Shown here: in pieces, positions 1 to 10,912 of the stretch
Position numbering within the stretch: the stretch's first letter is position 1
How the letters are laid out: each line of letters begins with the position of its first letter
Assembly (NCBI GenBank): GCA_916613615.1
Contig: OU744731.1
Coordinates: 16,597,328 to 16,661,327, forward strand
Direction of reading: 5' to 3'
Origin: Steromphala cineraria
Lineage: Eukaryota > Mollusca > Gastropoda > Trochida > Trochidae
Length of the DNA stretch: 64,000 nt
Translations under genes and position numbers: made by a program
The notes under the pieces: model-generated
What the model was told of the DNA's origin: nothing
Database searches by the model: none
What the model saw: only the letters and a program-made list of their open reading frames with translations

Positions 1-1233
1 AGTCTATCACGTTTACGATGTTCATCTCACGATTTATGGATTGAAAAGGGCAGATATTTTAATATGAAAAGAGAAGATAGATCATGTAGATCATGTACTA
101 CAAATGTTATAGAAAATGAAAACTCAGAAGACAATACCGTAAGGAATTTTATTATGTTCATCCCTCTTTAGAGAAATTTTCATCCTTAATGAAATGTAAT
201 AAGTATGATGTCATAAAAAATCTTGCAATGTTTCTGTACCATGCCACGAACATTAGGAAATCCCAATGTTAGATATTTTATGATTGTCATGACATGATTG
301 CCATATATTTTTGTATTTTGTATTCTTATAAAATGTACTATAGGCCTGTGGCCTTTCAGTATTGAATAAAGAATAAAGATTGAAATAAAGGCTATCGTAA
401 ACTGCATGAAAGTATTTAAAGATATGCAAGGTAAAAATAAACTGGCTAGATATTGCAATGTTATTGAAATATTATTATCATTTCAACGTTTTAAATTCTC
501 AAATGGTCTTACACATGCATTCAAATAATGTGATTATACGTTGTTAGTTTTAAACCCAATACCAAACAATTGGATTCATGGGATCTCCTGTGACTCACAT
601 ATGAAGATGTCATTGGCTTTTTCAAGCTTTTCAGATGCTAGTAGATATATTGTAATTGATTTGTCAATCAAACGTTTAATATGTGAGTTGTTTGCCTTCC
701 ACGTCAGTTTGATAATACGTTCCTGTTACGTTAGTTATAACCCCAATACGAATCGAATGGGTCTCCTGAGACCAACTTATAGATAAAGACTACATAGCTA
801 TATTGGATCTTCTACGAACAAAGTATTTAGAGGAACATGAAGGAATCCTATTTATCTTACATGACAAGTACATTTTCTTATCAACATGTTCCATATTTTG
901 TAGATTAAATCTGTCTTTCTGGTTCTCAAACGAAATTGTGGTTTGCGTGTCAACTAGGACGTACATATTAATGCTCAAAGGAATTAATGGGTCGCAGTGG
1001 TTATGTTTTCTGCACTTTGGCTTCTCATTTTGGCTTCCATATATCAGGTTTGGTATCCCTATTGAGACTCATGATTTTTTTTACTGATATTTTCAGTATA
1101 TAACAAGTTTAAAAATCTTCCTATAAACTGTATCAAATAATAATGTTTCACATCTTACATTGCATCTCACCAACTTCGCAGCACAATCTCGCAACGCAAC
1201 TTTTTCAAAATCAAACAGATAATATGAAGAAGC
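1..1233. other. Intergenic, no gene seen
   Basis: AT-rich sequence with only short open frames and no recognisable protein. Positions 300-390 hold a T-rich run, a GGCCTGTGGCCTTT motif and AATAAA-type motifs, resembling the 3' tail of a decayed non-LTR retroelement (weak). Positions 787-955 share patchy similarity with 7497-7660, so both are probably diverged copies of one dispersed repeat. Confidence 0.4.
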
Positions 1234-1595
1234 TTAAAGGGGCAGTAGCACGTTTTTAGTTGGAATATAAGGTGATGTCATGAAAATGTAATTTAATGGT
1301 TCCAATAGAAAGACAATGTGATTAAACTAAATGGAGCAGTAATAATTCAAAAATATAACGTAAAGTTTAGCCATGAGATTCCTTTTCTTACACAAAATGA
1401 ATTAAAGGTGTTCACACAAAAATGGCCGCCAATGGATTTTATATGAATCTTCAAACTTTGTCCCCTGACTATGGATGATTGACTTGTGTAATGAGAGTTT
1501 TGACACTGTCAAAATAATACATTTAGTAATAACTTACAATTATCAGTGGAAATTTAAAAATATAAAATTATTAAAACGTGCTACTGCCCCTTTAA
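1234..1595. mobile_element. piggyBac-like MITE with TTAA target duplications
   Basis: A 354-bp element (1238-1591) is bounded on both sides by TTAA (1234-1237 and 1592-1595). Its ends are perfect 19-bp terminal inverted repeats, AGGGGCAGTAGCACGTTTT, directly next to the TTAA. Seen directly: the inverted repeats, the flanking TTAA and the absence of any coding frame inside. Known: piggyBac-superfamily transposons insert at and duplicate TTAA. Inferred: this is a non-autonomous, short internally deleted derivative. The intact ends suggest a fairly recent insertion. Confidence 0.75.
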
Positions 1596-3241
1596 AGACA
1601 TAACATTGTGCTGTAAAGACTTTCTGAGTATCTATTTATGTATAATGTTCTTCATCTCCTTCGGACCATGTCGACATAACATACTTCACATAGTGCTAAA
1701 TGCAATTATTCGCATGTTTCATCCTCGTGTTCTCCACATGGAGATGTCTATTCAGTTTTGTGTATCATCTCTTGACAAGAGCACATCTTGTCCATGACAC
1801 TGGCTGTTCTTCAAGGGCATTTATTCGTGTTTGACAGGCATGATATTATTTTCTGGATCAAATTTCACTTTAATATTCATTACATTTACCATTATATAAT
1901 ACATGAATTTGATATAATGCTAAAAAAGACTACCATAAGATATAATCATTAAATCTCGTATTTTTTATATGAATAATAATAAAGGTTTTGGTGTCCATTT
2001 ATTAAAACGTGTCAAAGCTTTTAAAAAGAGATTTGTGGGTAATTTTCCGTGGGAAACAAAATTTAATCTTCGGTTGAATACCCACACACCAAATATTCGC
2101 CTAAGGTCATTTATGGGGGGGGGGGGGGGGGGATAATATACTTACGTAATTTGAGAATTTAATTATGGAATACCTACATATATGAATAATAAAACAGAAC
2201 GTCAACATGTCTTGTTTTTTGCTAGGGAAGATTCGTTTGATTTAACCATTTACCTTTCAAAAGTTCCAAGGTAACTGGCCCTACGGTTATTGAATGTTGT
2301 ATTTCTACGTATGTCAAATTAGTGATTCTAAATTTCTACTCAATGTATGTGAAAGGTTGTTGCTCTGATGTAATATGTTACAATCACATTTATGTGGTAT
2401 TATTTATGTAATCTAAAAGAATTTTCTTCAAACCCTTTAAATTCCTGTTTTGATAACTTGAGAGTGTGAAGCAACAGACATTTCCTTCATGAATACAATA
2501 TTTCAATGTTTGAAATTTTATCATAAAAAAAGATCTTGTGAAAAAACATGGCCTGATACTTCCTGAAATAAGATTGCCCATAAACAATTTCTGTCTAAGA
2601 TAAAATATTGGTTAAGAAGATAGTACTAAGGTTTGCATGACTGTCAAGATGACGTCATCTATTAAGTATTTAAATATTGATCAAATTACAGTCTCATGGG
2701 CTATTTTATTAGCACCTACAACTCCGATAATACGGAAATAATTGATAACAATTTCATAAATATTGTATTCATTTCTTACTGAATTGAAGATCTAATTTTC
2801 ATCAAAATCAAAATAGTAGATTATATCAGTAAACTGACATTTCTTTTGTTCTTTAGAATTTGAACAGCTATAAGGATATTGAGGCCAGTTTGAATAAGGG
2901 TGAGGATACCCTTCCTGTTTCGTAGTTTAAATATATCATATTTATACCAGTAGGTTCCCCTGTTAATCGAAGCCAAATGATGTTCTTAGGCTCTCATTCA
3001 ACAAGAATGCAACTTATCAAATAACCTGACCTTTATCTTCTTAAAGACAAAAAAATAAATAACAAAATGTGTTGAGATTTGATTGGAATCTTAATATTTA
3101 ATGTCTGCTTGAATAGATGCAAGAAAGGCCAAGCATCACTTTCCATCTTGAAAATGTATATATTTAATTTGTAGAAAGCGGAACCAATGGTAACTTTGTC
3201 TTCAAAATATGTACATTAAAAACATGACTCAACGTGTTTAA
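1596..3241. other. Intergenic, no gene seen; contains an 18-G homopolymer
   Basis: No supported gene. An uninterrupted run of 18 G lies at 2115-2132. Positions about 1800-2190 show patchy similarity to about 10985-11365 (shared pieces around AAATTTCAC, TTGGTGT and CATACCCA/ATACCCACA), suggesting two old copies of a dispersed element. The remainder is AT-rich sequence without recognisable features. Confidence 0.4.
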
Positions 3242-4060
3242 AAGATCTCAACCGAACACCTGCAAACCATCTGCATCATGTAGAGAGTTGTTCTACCACG
3301 GGAATGGGTAGATTTTCTTGTTTAACGGTCCTTAGTTAAGGATAAAGCCAAGTAATTGAACAGCTATCTCACGCACCATTTAATTCACCAGGGGAGCACT
3401 TTGTCTTAACCAAGAAATGCCTAGGTAGTTAGGAGGTATTACTGGTATTCTGGTAGATGGAAGCACTTGTCCTTCGGTTACTTATCATAAGTGCCTAAGA
3501 TCTCAAAACACTCATCTGCATCATGTAGTGAGTTGATCAACCAAGATAATTGGGAGAAATTCGTGTTAAATACTCATGACAAAATGGTGGTCATGTAACA
3601 GTACAGCTATACCAGGGACCATTTTCTGCACGAGGGAAAAAATCTAGATTTACAAGGAAATGGTCAAGGATTGGTGAGGTCTTACTGGCATTCTGGTAGA
3701 AGGAATATATATTGTATTCTGGCAAACATAAGCGCCCATCCTGTGGTGTTTAAGAATTGAACTCTTTCTATAGACCCAGCACTGACCTCGGTGTTTATCA
3801 TGGTAAATTTACCGAAAACATAGAATTAGAGGAATGAATAATTGTTCAACAACCATGACTAAATGGTAGGCCTAGTAATAGTACAGCATTCTCACGCACC
3901 ATTTACTTCACTACGGGAACACTGAGTTAACTTAGAGATGCTCAGTAGTTGGCATCCACAGCGGTATTTTGGTAGAAGGAAGGTAAATTGGTATTCTGGC
4001 AGACAACAGCACTCATCCTGTGGTTACCAAGGATTTGCTTAAACCACAGACCCAACATAG
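3242..4060. repeat. Diverged tandem repeat, about three copies of 245-280 bp
   Basis: Three imperfect head-to-tail copies can be followed by shared anchors. Anchor one is AGATCTCAA followed by a CATCTGCATCATGTAG motif near 3244 and 3499. Anchor two is ACAGCT/ACAGCATT followed by ACCATTT and a G-rich patch near 3360, 3604 and 3882. Anchor three is a GGTATTCTGGTAGA-type motif near 3442, 3690 and 3970. Spacing between anchors is roughly 245-280 bp. The copies differ by many substitutions and small indels, so this is an old duplication and not a homogenised satellite. No coding potential was seen. Confidence 0.6.
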
Positions 4061-6136
4061 ATCGGTGGTTATTTTAGTAAATTGATCCCCCAGACGCTGT
4101 ATCATCAGTACAAGAATAGATAAACACTATGTGAACCACACGTTGTAATTAGTCTGATGTAATGTAGGAATGTACTATAGTCCAGGCATAAGCATACAGT
4201 ATGTTTAGTTATGTAGGGTTGTTGAACTGGTGTTATTCCATGATTCATCAGGTAAGACTTTCGGGAGAAATATCTTTGATGTAGCAATTTTGCTATGTTT
4301 ACAAATCTAAATGTACTTCCAAGTTACAAATGCTTTTTGAAAATTATAGTTTTGCTGTAATTTGTCTTGTTTATAAGAGCAAAGTGTGTAAAAATGAACT
4401 TTTTAATTTGGTATTTTTCGTGCCAGCACGCTGTATGCTGTACTTCAATGCTAATGGTTTAAAGATAGAACAGTTTCAAAATATACAATTGCCTTAGTAG
4501 TAGGTCTTCTGTTTAGACGTGAAACGAACTAGCATAACTTTTATTACAGCAAGTCAAATTGCATCACTTACTCAGTAAGTAATGCTTTAAATAGTCCATT
4601 CGTCATTTACTTTAATATTGTATCTGGCAAAGTCATCCCTTTGACATGTACAAAAGTATCACTTCTAAAATGCCTACAATGTAAGGATTAGAACTCGAGA
4701 AGACCGACACTTGTTTTCCCCATTACCCCACACTGTCAAATTCAATCAGTACTGACTATACATAGCTTAGTACTAGTATATACAACTCTCTGTGTGACTT
4801 GGGTTGCAAATATTTGGAATATGAAACAGTGTGAGGAGCTTTGTAGGTTCTTGTAAAAGTAAGAAAACGATAACTTTATCGGTTATACAATTCTGCATAC
4901 TCCCCAGTTTTCAAAAGTTAAAGTGTTTAACATATTTGGTATATAGACCTCCCATTTGGAATCTATTTTAAAGACAATTTAAATCCTCTTGTATAAAACG
5001 GGCAAAAGCAAACCTGTATTACGGGTAGAAAACTATAACTCATGCATTGGAAAATCAACTAATTATAGAATGTAATGCCAGCGTAACAATGAAATTATAA
5101 TCAATATTCAAAAAGCAAATAACCAAAAACTTGTGAACATATGCTTCCTTAGAAACAAAATGTTTTCAAATTGAAATTTATTAAATTATTCTGGCAAAGC
5201 GATTGCTATTATTTTCTTTCTAATGCATCAAATTAAAACCTAGTTTTTACATTTCAACAATTCATTGTTTTTTTTACCAAATCACTTATAGCTATAAAAA
5301 CAAAGTTGATGATTTTATTCATAAACTTAAAGAGAAAAGTGGGTCAGCTTCTAGAATTGATATTTGAACTACCGATCAAATTGAAAATCTATTATCTGCA
5401 TTACATAGTGCAGCAAAATCAGGATCTTATTTTAATAAGATTAGATACAAAACATAGAGTAATATTTAATTTCAACAAAACCAAACAAAAACTAGACGCT
5501 CGAAGCAATTCACAGGTGACCATGACTACAGCCAATCGGCGATGAGTCGAAAAAATCGTCATCATCATTCGATCCTAAAGTTAGGGTGTGTGCTTTTTGT
5601 AAATAATGTAGGGTGAAGGTCACTGACATTGTCACTTGATCGAGATATGTTTACTTCCAACTGACTTTCATCAGATTAAGTTCATTTATTCAATCTTCTT
5701 AAGTACAAAATGTTACGAAATTTAAGTTGAGACTTTTTAAAGTATTTAGTACTGAAACGGTAATATTTTTATAATTTAATTCTTTATATGACAATTACAG
5801 AGCTTTTTCTACTTTAACCATATTGGCAAGCATAGAACAATAACACAACCACTAAAGGGTCTATGTTCGATAAAAACGCTTGTCTTAAATTTAAAGGACA
5901 CACTGCCATTTTGATGGTATTTTTATCTGATTTTAAAACGTGTCAAAAGTTCAATTATGGCAAAATTCATACAAACATTTACACTTTTATTAAAACATTC
6001 AAAACTTTTAAAACTTAAAAGTTTTCCGTTAAAAAAGACCCAACGCCCTTATGTATGTATGTGCCAAAGACGATATAAGCCTATATCTCTTCTAACCTCT
6101 TCCGCTTCAGAACGGCATTCTCTCGTCACAGAGGTA
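4061..6136. other. Intergenic, no gene seen
   Basis: AT-rich sequence with only short, unrecognised open frames on both strands, such as a 79-codon frame near 5306-5545. No domain, splice-bounded exon, RNA gene or repeat could be supported. Confidence 0.4.
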
Positions 6137-6438
6137 GATCAAGTCATGAAATGTTGATACAGCCTCTGTTATATTACGCTCACTTTGTGGGATAGAATCG
6201 GATATGCCTGATTGGAGGCAATCAAAGTTAGTTGTTCAATCAGCGACGCTGTTCTAAAATCATCATTTTGGCTACTGAATCATGGCAAAAGCATTGTGAT
6301 ATGAACCACCCTTTCCATGCGAGAAACGATGTCATTGATACAGAAATTCAAATAGATTGTGGTGCAGGGGAAACTGCCGGAACCCAAGGTTTTCGGCGTA
6401 ATATAACAGAGGCCGTATCAACATGTTATGACATGATC
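6137..6438. mobile_element. Foldback / MITE-like element with 43-bp inverted arms
   Basis: Arms at 6137-6179 and 6396-6438 are inverted copies of each other with a few mismatches. Both contain ATGTTGATAC, then GCCTCTGTTATATTACGC on the left, matched by GCGTAATATAACAGAGGC on the right. The spacer is about 216 bp. A 100-codon frame starting at 6232 runs through the spacer and right arm but matches no family I know and is treated as chance. Superfamily is unclear because I could not identify an unambiguous target duplication outside the arms. Confidence 0.6.
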
Positions 6439-7668
6439 CTCTGTGGGGAGAGGATGCAGAACGGAAGAACTCTTGAAACAGACAGTTGTTTCCATCATTA
6501 CTCCTCTGTAACTATTAGTACTGGATATAGATAAATCAGATCATACAAGCTGTTTACTTGGATTCCAATTTCCTATTTTATATTATACACTAAGAAATCT
6601 CTCTCTGTCTATAACATAACATCAGGATTAATGTTTTTGATGATCATACGCGAATCAGAGTGCGAATTTTGGGTTGACTGAATTTACTCATGTATTGCAG
6701 GGTAGCTTGAATACCAAATGCAAATGCAAATCAAAGTTCCAACAAGAAAAATTAAACAGCATGGAGTACATGGAGTACAAGGAGTACAAACCAAATGTTC
6801 TTGTCGTGTTTTGTTGTTTTTCCCCGAGATGGAGTAGAGTACAGATATAAGAAGCGAGGTATCTGACTTCAAAATGTCTGTGACACTACTGACACAGGAT
6901 GTATGTAACAGGTGCACGATAAGCATTACGTTAAGATCGATTAAATGCTAAGGGCTGGGGAAAAAATGCTTAGCACGTACTGTTTAGACTTTTGAAATAA
7001 TATTGCATTAAGTATTAATATTATAAAAAAAACTGCGTATTTTTATGAAAAGAAATCCACGCTCTTTGTGCTAGAATAGATAGTACAATAGATGGAACTA
7101 CTGCCAATGAGTCATTTTGATAAATACAGAGGGTTTGAGGAGTTCCATAGGATTGGAGCAGTATGGGAGAAGAATCTTTGGTCATATATTTAAACTTATT
7201 TTCAATATCAAATTTTAAAGAAGTCAAAACGATAATTGTGAGTTCGTTAGAAAAAAGTTATGCTATAGAAATGGCCATTTAAGCTGAAAAAAGGGGAATT
7301 AAAATGAAGACATTTTTAAAATACAAAGCTTAGATATCATAAACATCTATTAGATACTGAAAATATTTTGAAATAACAGTATCGGTTGAATATTTTATCT
7401 GCGTTTAATCAAATGTATAATAACATTTAAACTATCACTCCAAGAAGGAACATATAATTCCATAGATTTCCTGCTTGGGGGCAAATCTCACAGATGGAGA
7501 CTATCTATATTGAATCTTCTATGAAAAAGGCATTTACAACAAACGTGAGAGAATCCCATCCATCATACATGACAAGCCACCGGTTCTTAATGGAGATGTC
7601 CGATATATTGCCTTTGATATATCTCTTCCTTGTTCTTAACATCAAATGTGGTTCGTGAATTTTTAGTA
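6439..7668. other. Intergenic, no gene seen
   Basis: No supported gene. A short 10-11-bp direct repeat (GGAGTACA-type, three copies) lies at about 6762-6790. Positions 7497-7660 are the second copy of the diverged dispersed repeat seen at 787-955. Confidence 0.4.
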
Positions 7669-7775
7669 CAAATGGTCAAAGTAATTTGTGGTGCAAATGG
7701 TCAAAGTAATTTGTGGTGCAAATGGTCAAAGTAATTTGTGGTACAAATGGTCAAAGTAATTTGTGGTGCAAATGC
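7669..7775. repeat. 25-bp tandem repeat, about 4.2 copies
   Basis: Four nearly identical 25-bp units start at 7669, 7694, 7719 and 7744, each beginning CAAATGGTCAAAGTAATTTG, followed by a partial fifth. The units differ only at a G/A position before the CAAATGG start. The array is non-coding. Confidence 0.85.
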
Positions 7776-8875
7776 AATAACCGTACTCAATTAGTTTGCC
7801 TTACCGGAAGACTACGTTCTGATAATAGTGGATATTCAATGGTGTTCAGATCAAGCTATCACGATTTGAGTTAGATTGTTTTTCCTATAGTGTCCAAACA
7901 AAATGGAAATCACCTCGATCAGTATTATTTTTTCAGCATCCTATGATGATAAATCTCCTGTTCAGCAGTAACTACGTTCTGTGCCCTTTTAGGCCTTAAG
8001 TTCAATACAAATATATTATATAACATGTCCTATCATAGCACATTATATCATTATTGTTTTCCTTGTTTTCATCATGATAAAATAATACTGTTGTGTAAAT
8101 ATTAGGTCTGTCGTTTTGTATTGTTCTCCTTTCTTTCGCGGCCCTGTAAGGCGTTCTACATTTGTAATTTCTTCTTTCAAGCAATTTAAGTAGCGTTTCA
8201 TCTTGTGAGACAAGTTGGTTGGTCAGAAGTGAAATAATTTCATTACAATCGCTACAAATTTGGCCAAGTATAAAAGAATATTGGGAGAGGAAGAATGCCT
8301 CTTTGATTGAGATGTGCGCTCTTTATCTCATTTAGTGACATCAAAATAATACTTCAAAAGCAAGAACCCTACGACAAAACACACAAACTGAGGAAAGCAA
8401 CATGTTTGTTAGAGTACATATCATGTGATATGACTTGATGAAAACAGGTTTTTGAAATTTTACTATATTAACAACATATCAATTACACACTCGTAACAAA
8501 AGTATTGGATCTGGTTTTAAATAAATTCAGACTTTGCAATGTAAACGATATGCTCCATTCTAATTGGATCTAACAAGGTCATTTGATCGGTATACATTTC
8601 AATGAACCTTAAATTGCAGGTAATACAAAATAACTTTCAGTAAATGAAGGTTATACGATATCGTGCCGGACTACATTTCTCAGGGATTACCCTGATCATA
8701 CAGCCATTCCAACCAAACCCCAGGGTCGTCACTAAAAATAACTTTATACAAATAATTTCTGTTTAATAGCAACACTTGTCCTAATAATCTGTATTTGATG
8801 TTTGAATAATAAACATTAAGTTCATATTAAATAAAGTTGTGCATGTACATCTCCGGCCATAGAAATGAGGATAGT
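7776..8875. other. Intergenic, no gene seen
   Basis: AT-rich sequence ending at the 25-bp minisatellite. No recognisable coding exon, RNA gene or repeat was found. Confidence 0.4.
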
Positions 8876-10799
8876 CGACACCATCTCCTTCAGACCAAGT
8901 CCACACCATCTCCTTCAGATCATGTCCACACCATCTCCTTCAGACCAAGTCCACACCATCTCCTTCAGACCAAGTCCACACCATCTCCTTCAGATCATGT
9001 CCACACCATCTCCTTCAGACCAAGTCCACACCATCTCCTTCAGACCAAGTCCACACCATCTCCTTCAGACCAAGTCCACACCATCTCCTTCAGACCAAGT
9101 CCACACCATCTCCTTCAGACCAAGTCCACACCATCTCCTTCAGACCAAGTCCACACCATCTCCTTCAGACCAAGTCCACACCATCTCCTTCAGACCAAGT
9201 CCACACCATCTCCTTCAGACCAAGTCCACACCATCTCCTTCAGACCAAGTCCACACCATCTCCTTCAGACCAAGTCCACACCATCTCCTTCAGACCAAGT
9301 CCACACCATCTCCTTCAGACCAAGTCCACACCATCTACTTCAGACCAAGTCCACACCATCTCCTTCAGACCATGTCCACACCATCTCCTTCAGACCAAGT
9401 CGACACCATCTCCTTCAGACCATGTCCACACCATCTCCTTCAGACCAAGTCGACACCATCTCCTTCAGATCATGTCCACACCATCTACTTCAGACCAAGT
9501 CCACACCATCTCCTTCAGATCATGTCCACACCATCTCCTTCAGACCAAGTCCACACCATCTCCTTCAGACCAAGTCCACACCATCTCCTTCAGATCATGT
9601 CCACACCATCTCCTTCAGACCAAGTCCACACCATCTCCTTCAGATCAAGTCCACACCATCTCCTTCAGATCAAGTCCACACCATCTCCTTCAGACCATGT
9701 CCACACCATCTCCTTCAGATCATGTCCACACCATCTCCTTCAGACCATGTCCACACCATCTCCTTCAGACCAAGTCCACACCATCTCCTTCAGACCAAGT
9801 CCACACCATCTCCTTCAGACCAAGTCCACACCATCTCCTTCAGACCAAGTCCACACCATCTCCTTCAGACCATGTCCACACCATCTCCTTCAGACCAAGT
9901 CGACACCATCTCCTTCAGACCATGTCCACACCATCTCCTTCAGACTAAGTCGACACCATCTCCTTCAGATCATGTCCACACCATCTACTTCAGACCAAGT
10001 CCACACCATCTCCTTCAGATCATGTCCACACCATCTCCTTCAGACCAAGTCCACACCATCTCCTTCAGACCAAGTCCACACCATCTCCTTCAGACCAAGT
10101 CCACACCATCTCCTTCAGATCATGTCCACACCATCTCCTTCAGACCAAGTCCACACCATCTCCTTCAGATCAAGTCCACACCATCTCCTTCAGATCAAGT
10201 CCACACCATCTCCTTCAGACCATGTCCACACCATCTCCTTCAGATCATGTCCACACCATCTCCTTCAGACCATGTCCACACCATCTCCTTCAGACCAAGT
10301 CCACACCATCTCCTTCAGACCAAGTCCACACCATCTCCTTCAGACCAAGTCCACACCATCTCCTTCAGATCATGTCCACACCATCTCCTTCAGACCAAGT
10401 CCACACCATCTCCTTCAGATCAAGTCCACACCATCTCCTTCAGATCAAGTCCACACCATCTCCTTCAGACCATGTCCACACCATCTCCTTCAGATCATGT
10501 CCACACCATCTCCTTCAGACCATGTCCACACCATCTCCTTCAGAACAAGTCCACACCATCTCCTTCAGACCAAGTCCACACCATCTCCTTCAGATCATGT
10601 CCACACCATCTCCTTCAGACCAAGTCCACACCATCTCCTTCAGACCATGTCCACACCATCTCCTTCAGAACAAGTCACACCATCTCCTTCAGATCATGTC
10701 CACACCATCTCCTTCAGACCAAGTCCACACCATCTCCTTCAGACCAAGTCCACACCATCTCCTTCAGACCAAGTCCACAACATCTCCTTCAGACCAAGT
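8876..10799. repeat. 25-bp minisatellite, 77 units
   Basis: The unit is CCACACCATCTCC followed by TTCAGACCAAGT (25 bp). 1,924 bp equals 77 units, one of which, near 10,676, has lost a base. Variation is concentrated at a few sites: GACCAAGT, GATCATGT, GACCATGT, GATCAAGT and rare GACTAAGT or GAACAAGT, plus CGACACC for CCACACC and TACTTCAG for TCCTTCAG. Because 25 is not a multiple of three and the unit has no + strand stop, all three + frames stay open and give the same 25-residue repeat. The long open frames here (658 and 701 codons) are therefore a by-product. The array is internally duplicated: variant order around 9350-9850 recurs about 500-525 bp further on. Confidence 0.95.
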
Positions 10800-10912
10800 C
10801 GACACCATCATAACCAGACGAAATCAAACCATCACAACCAGACCAAGTCCACTCCACTCCAAGTCCCCAACCAGAAAGAAAATCAACACCATCACCTTCT
10901 GACCATGCAAGA
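10800..10912. repeat. Degenerate tail of the minisatellite
   Basis: Sequence after the last full unit keeps pieces of the repeat (GACACCATC, CCAGACCAAGTCCA, CACCATCACCTTCTGACCATG) but with changed spacing. It appears to be a decayed edge of the array, as expected where unequal exchange no longer homogenises units. Confidence 0.6.

Noticed and set aside
6232..6534. 100-codon open frame
   Set aside because: It runs through the spacer and right arm of a foldback element and matches no family.
8876..10799. CRISPR-like array
   Set aside because: Units are directly adjacent with no unique spacers, and the context is eukaryotic.
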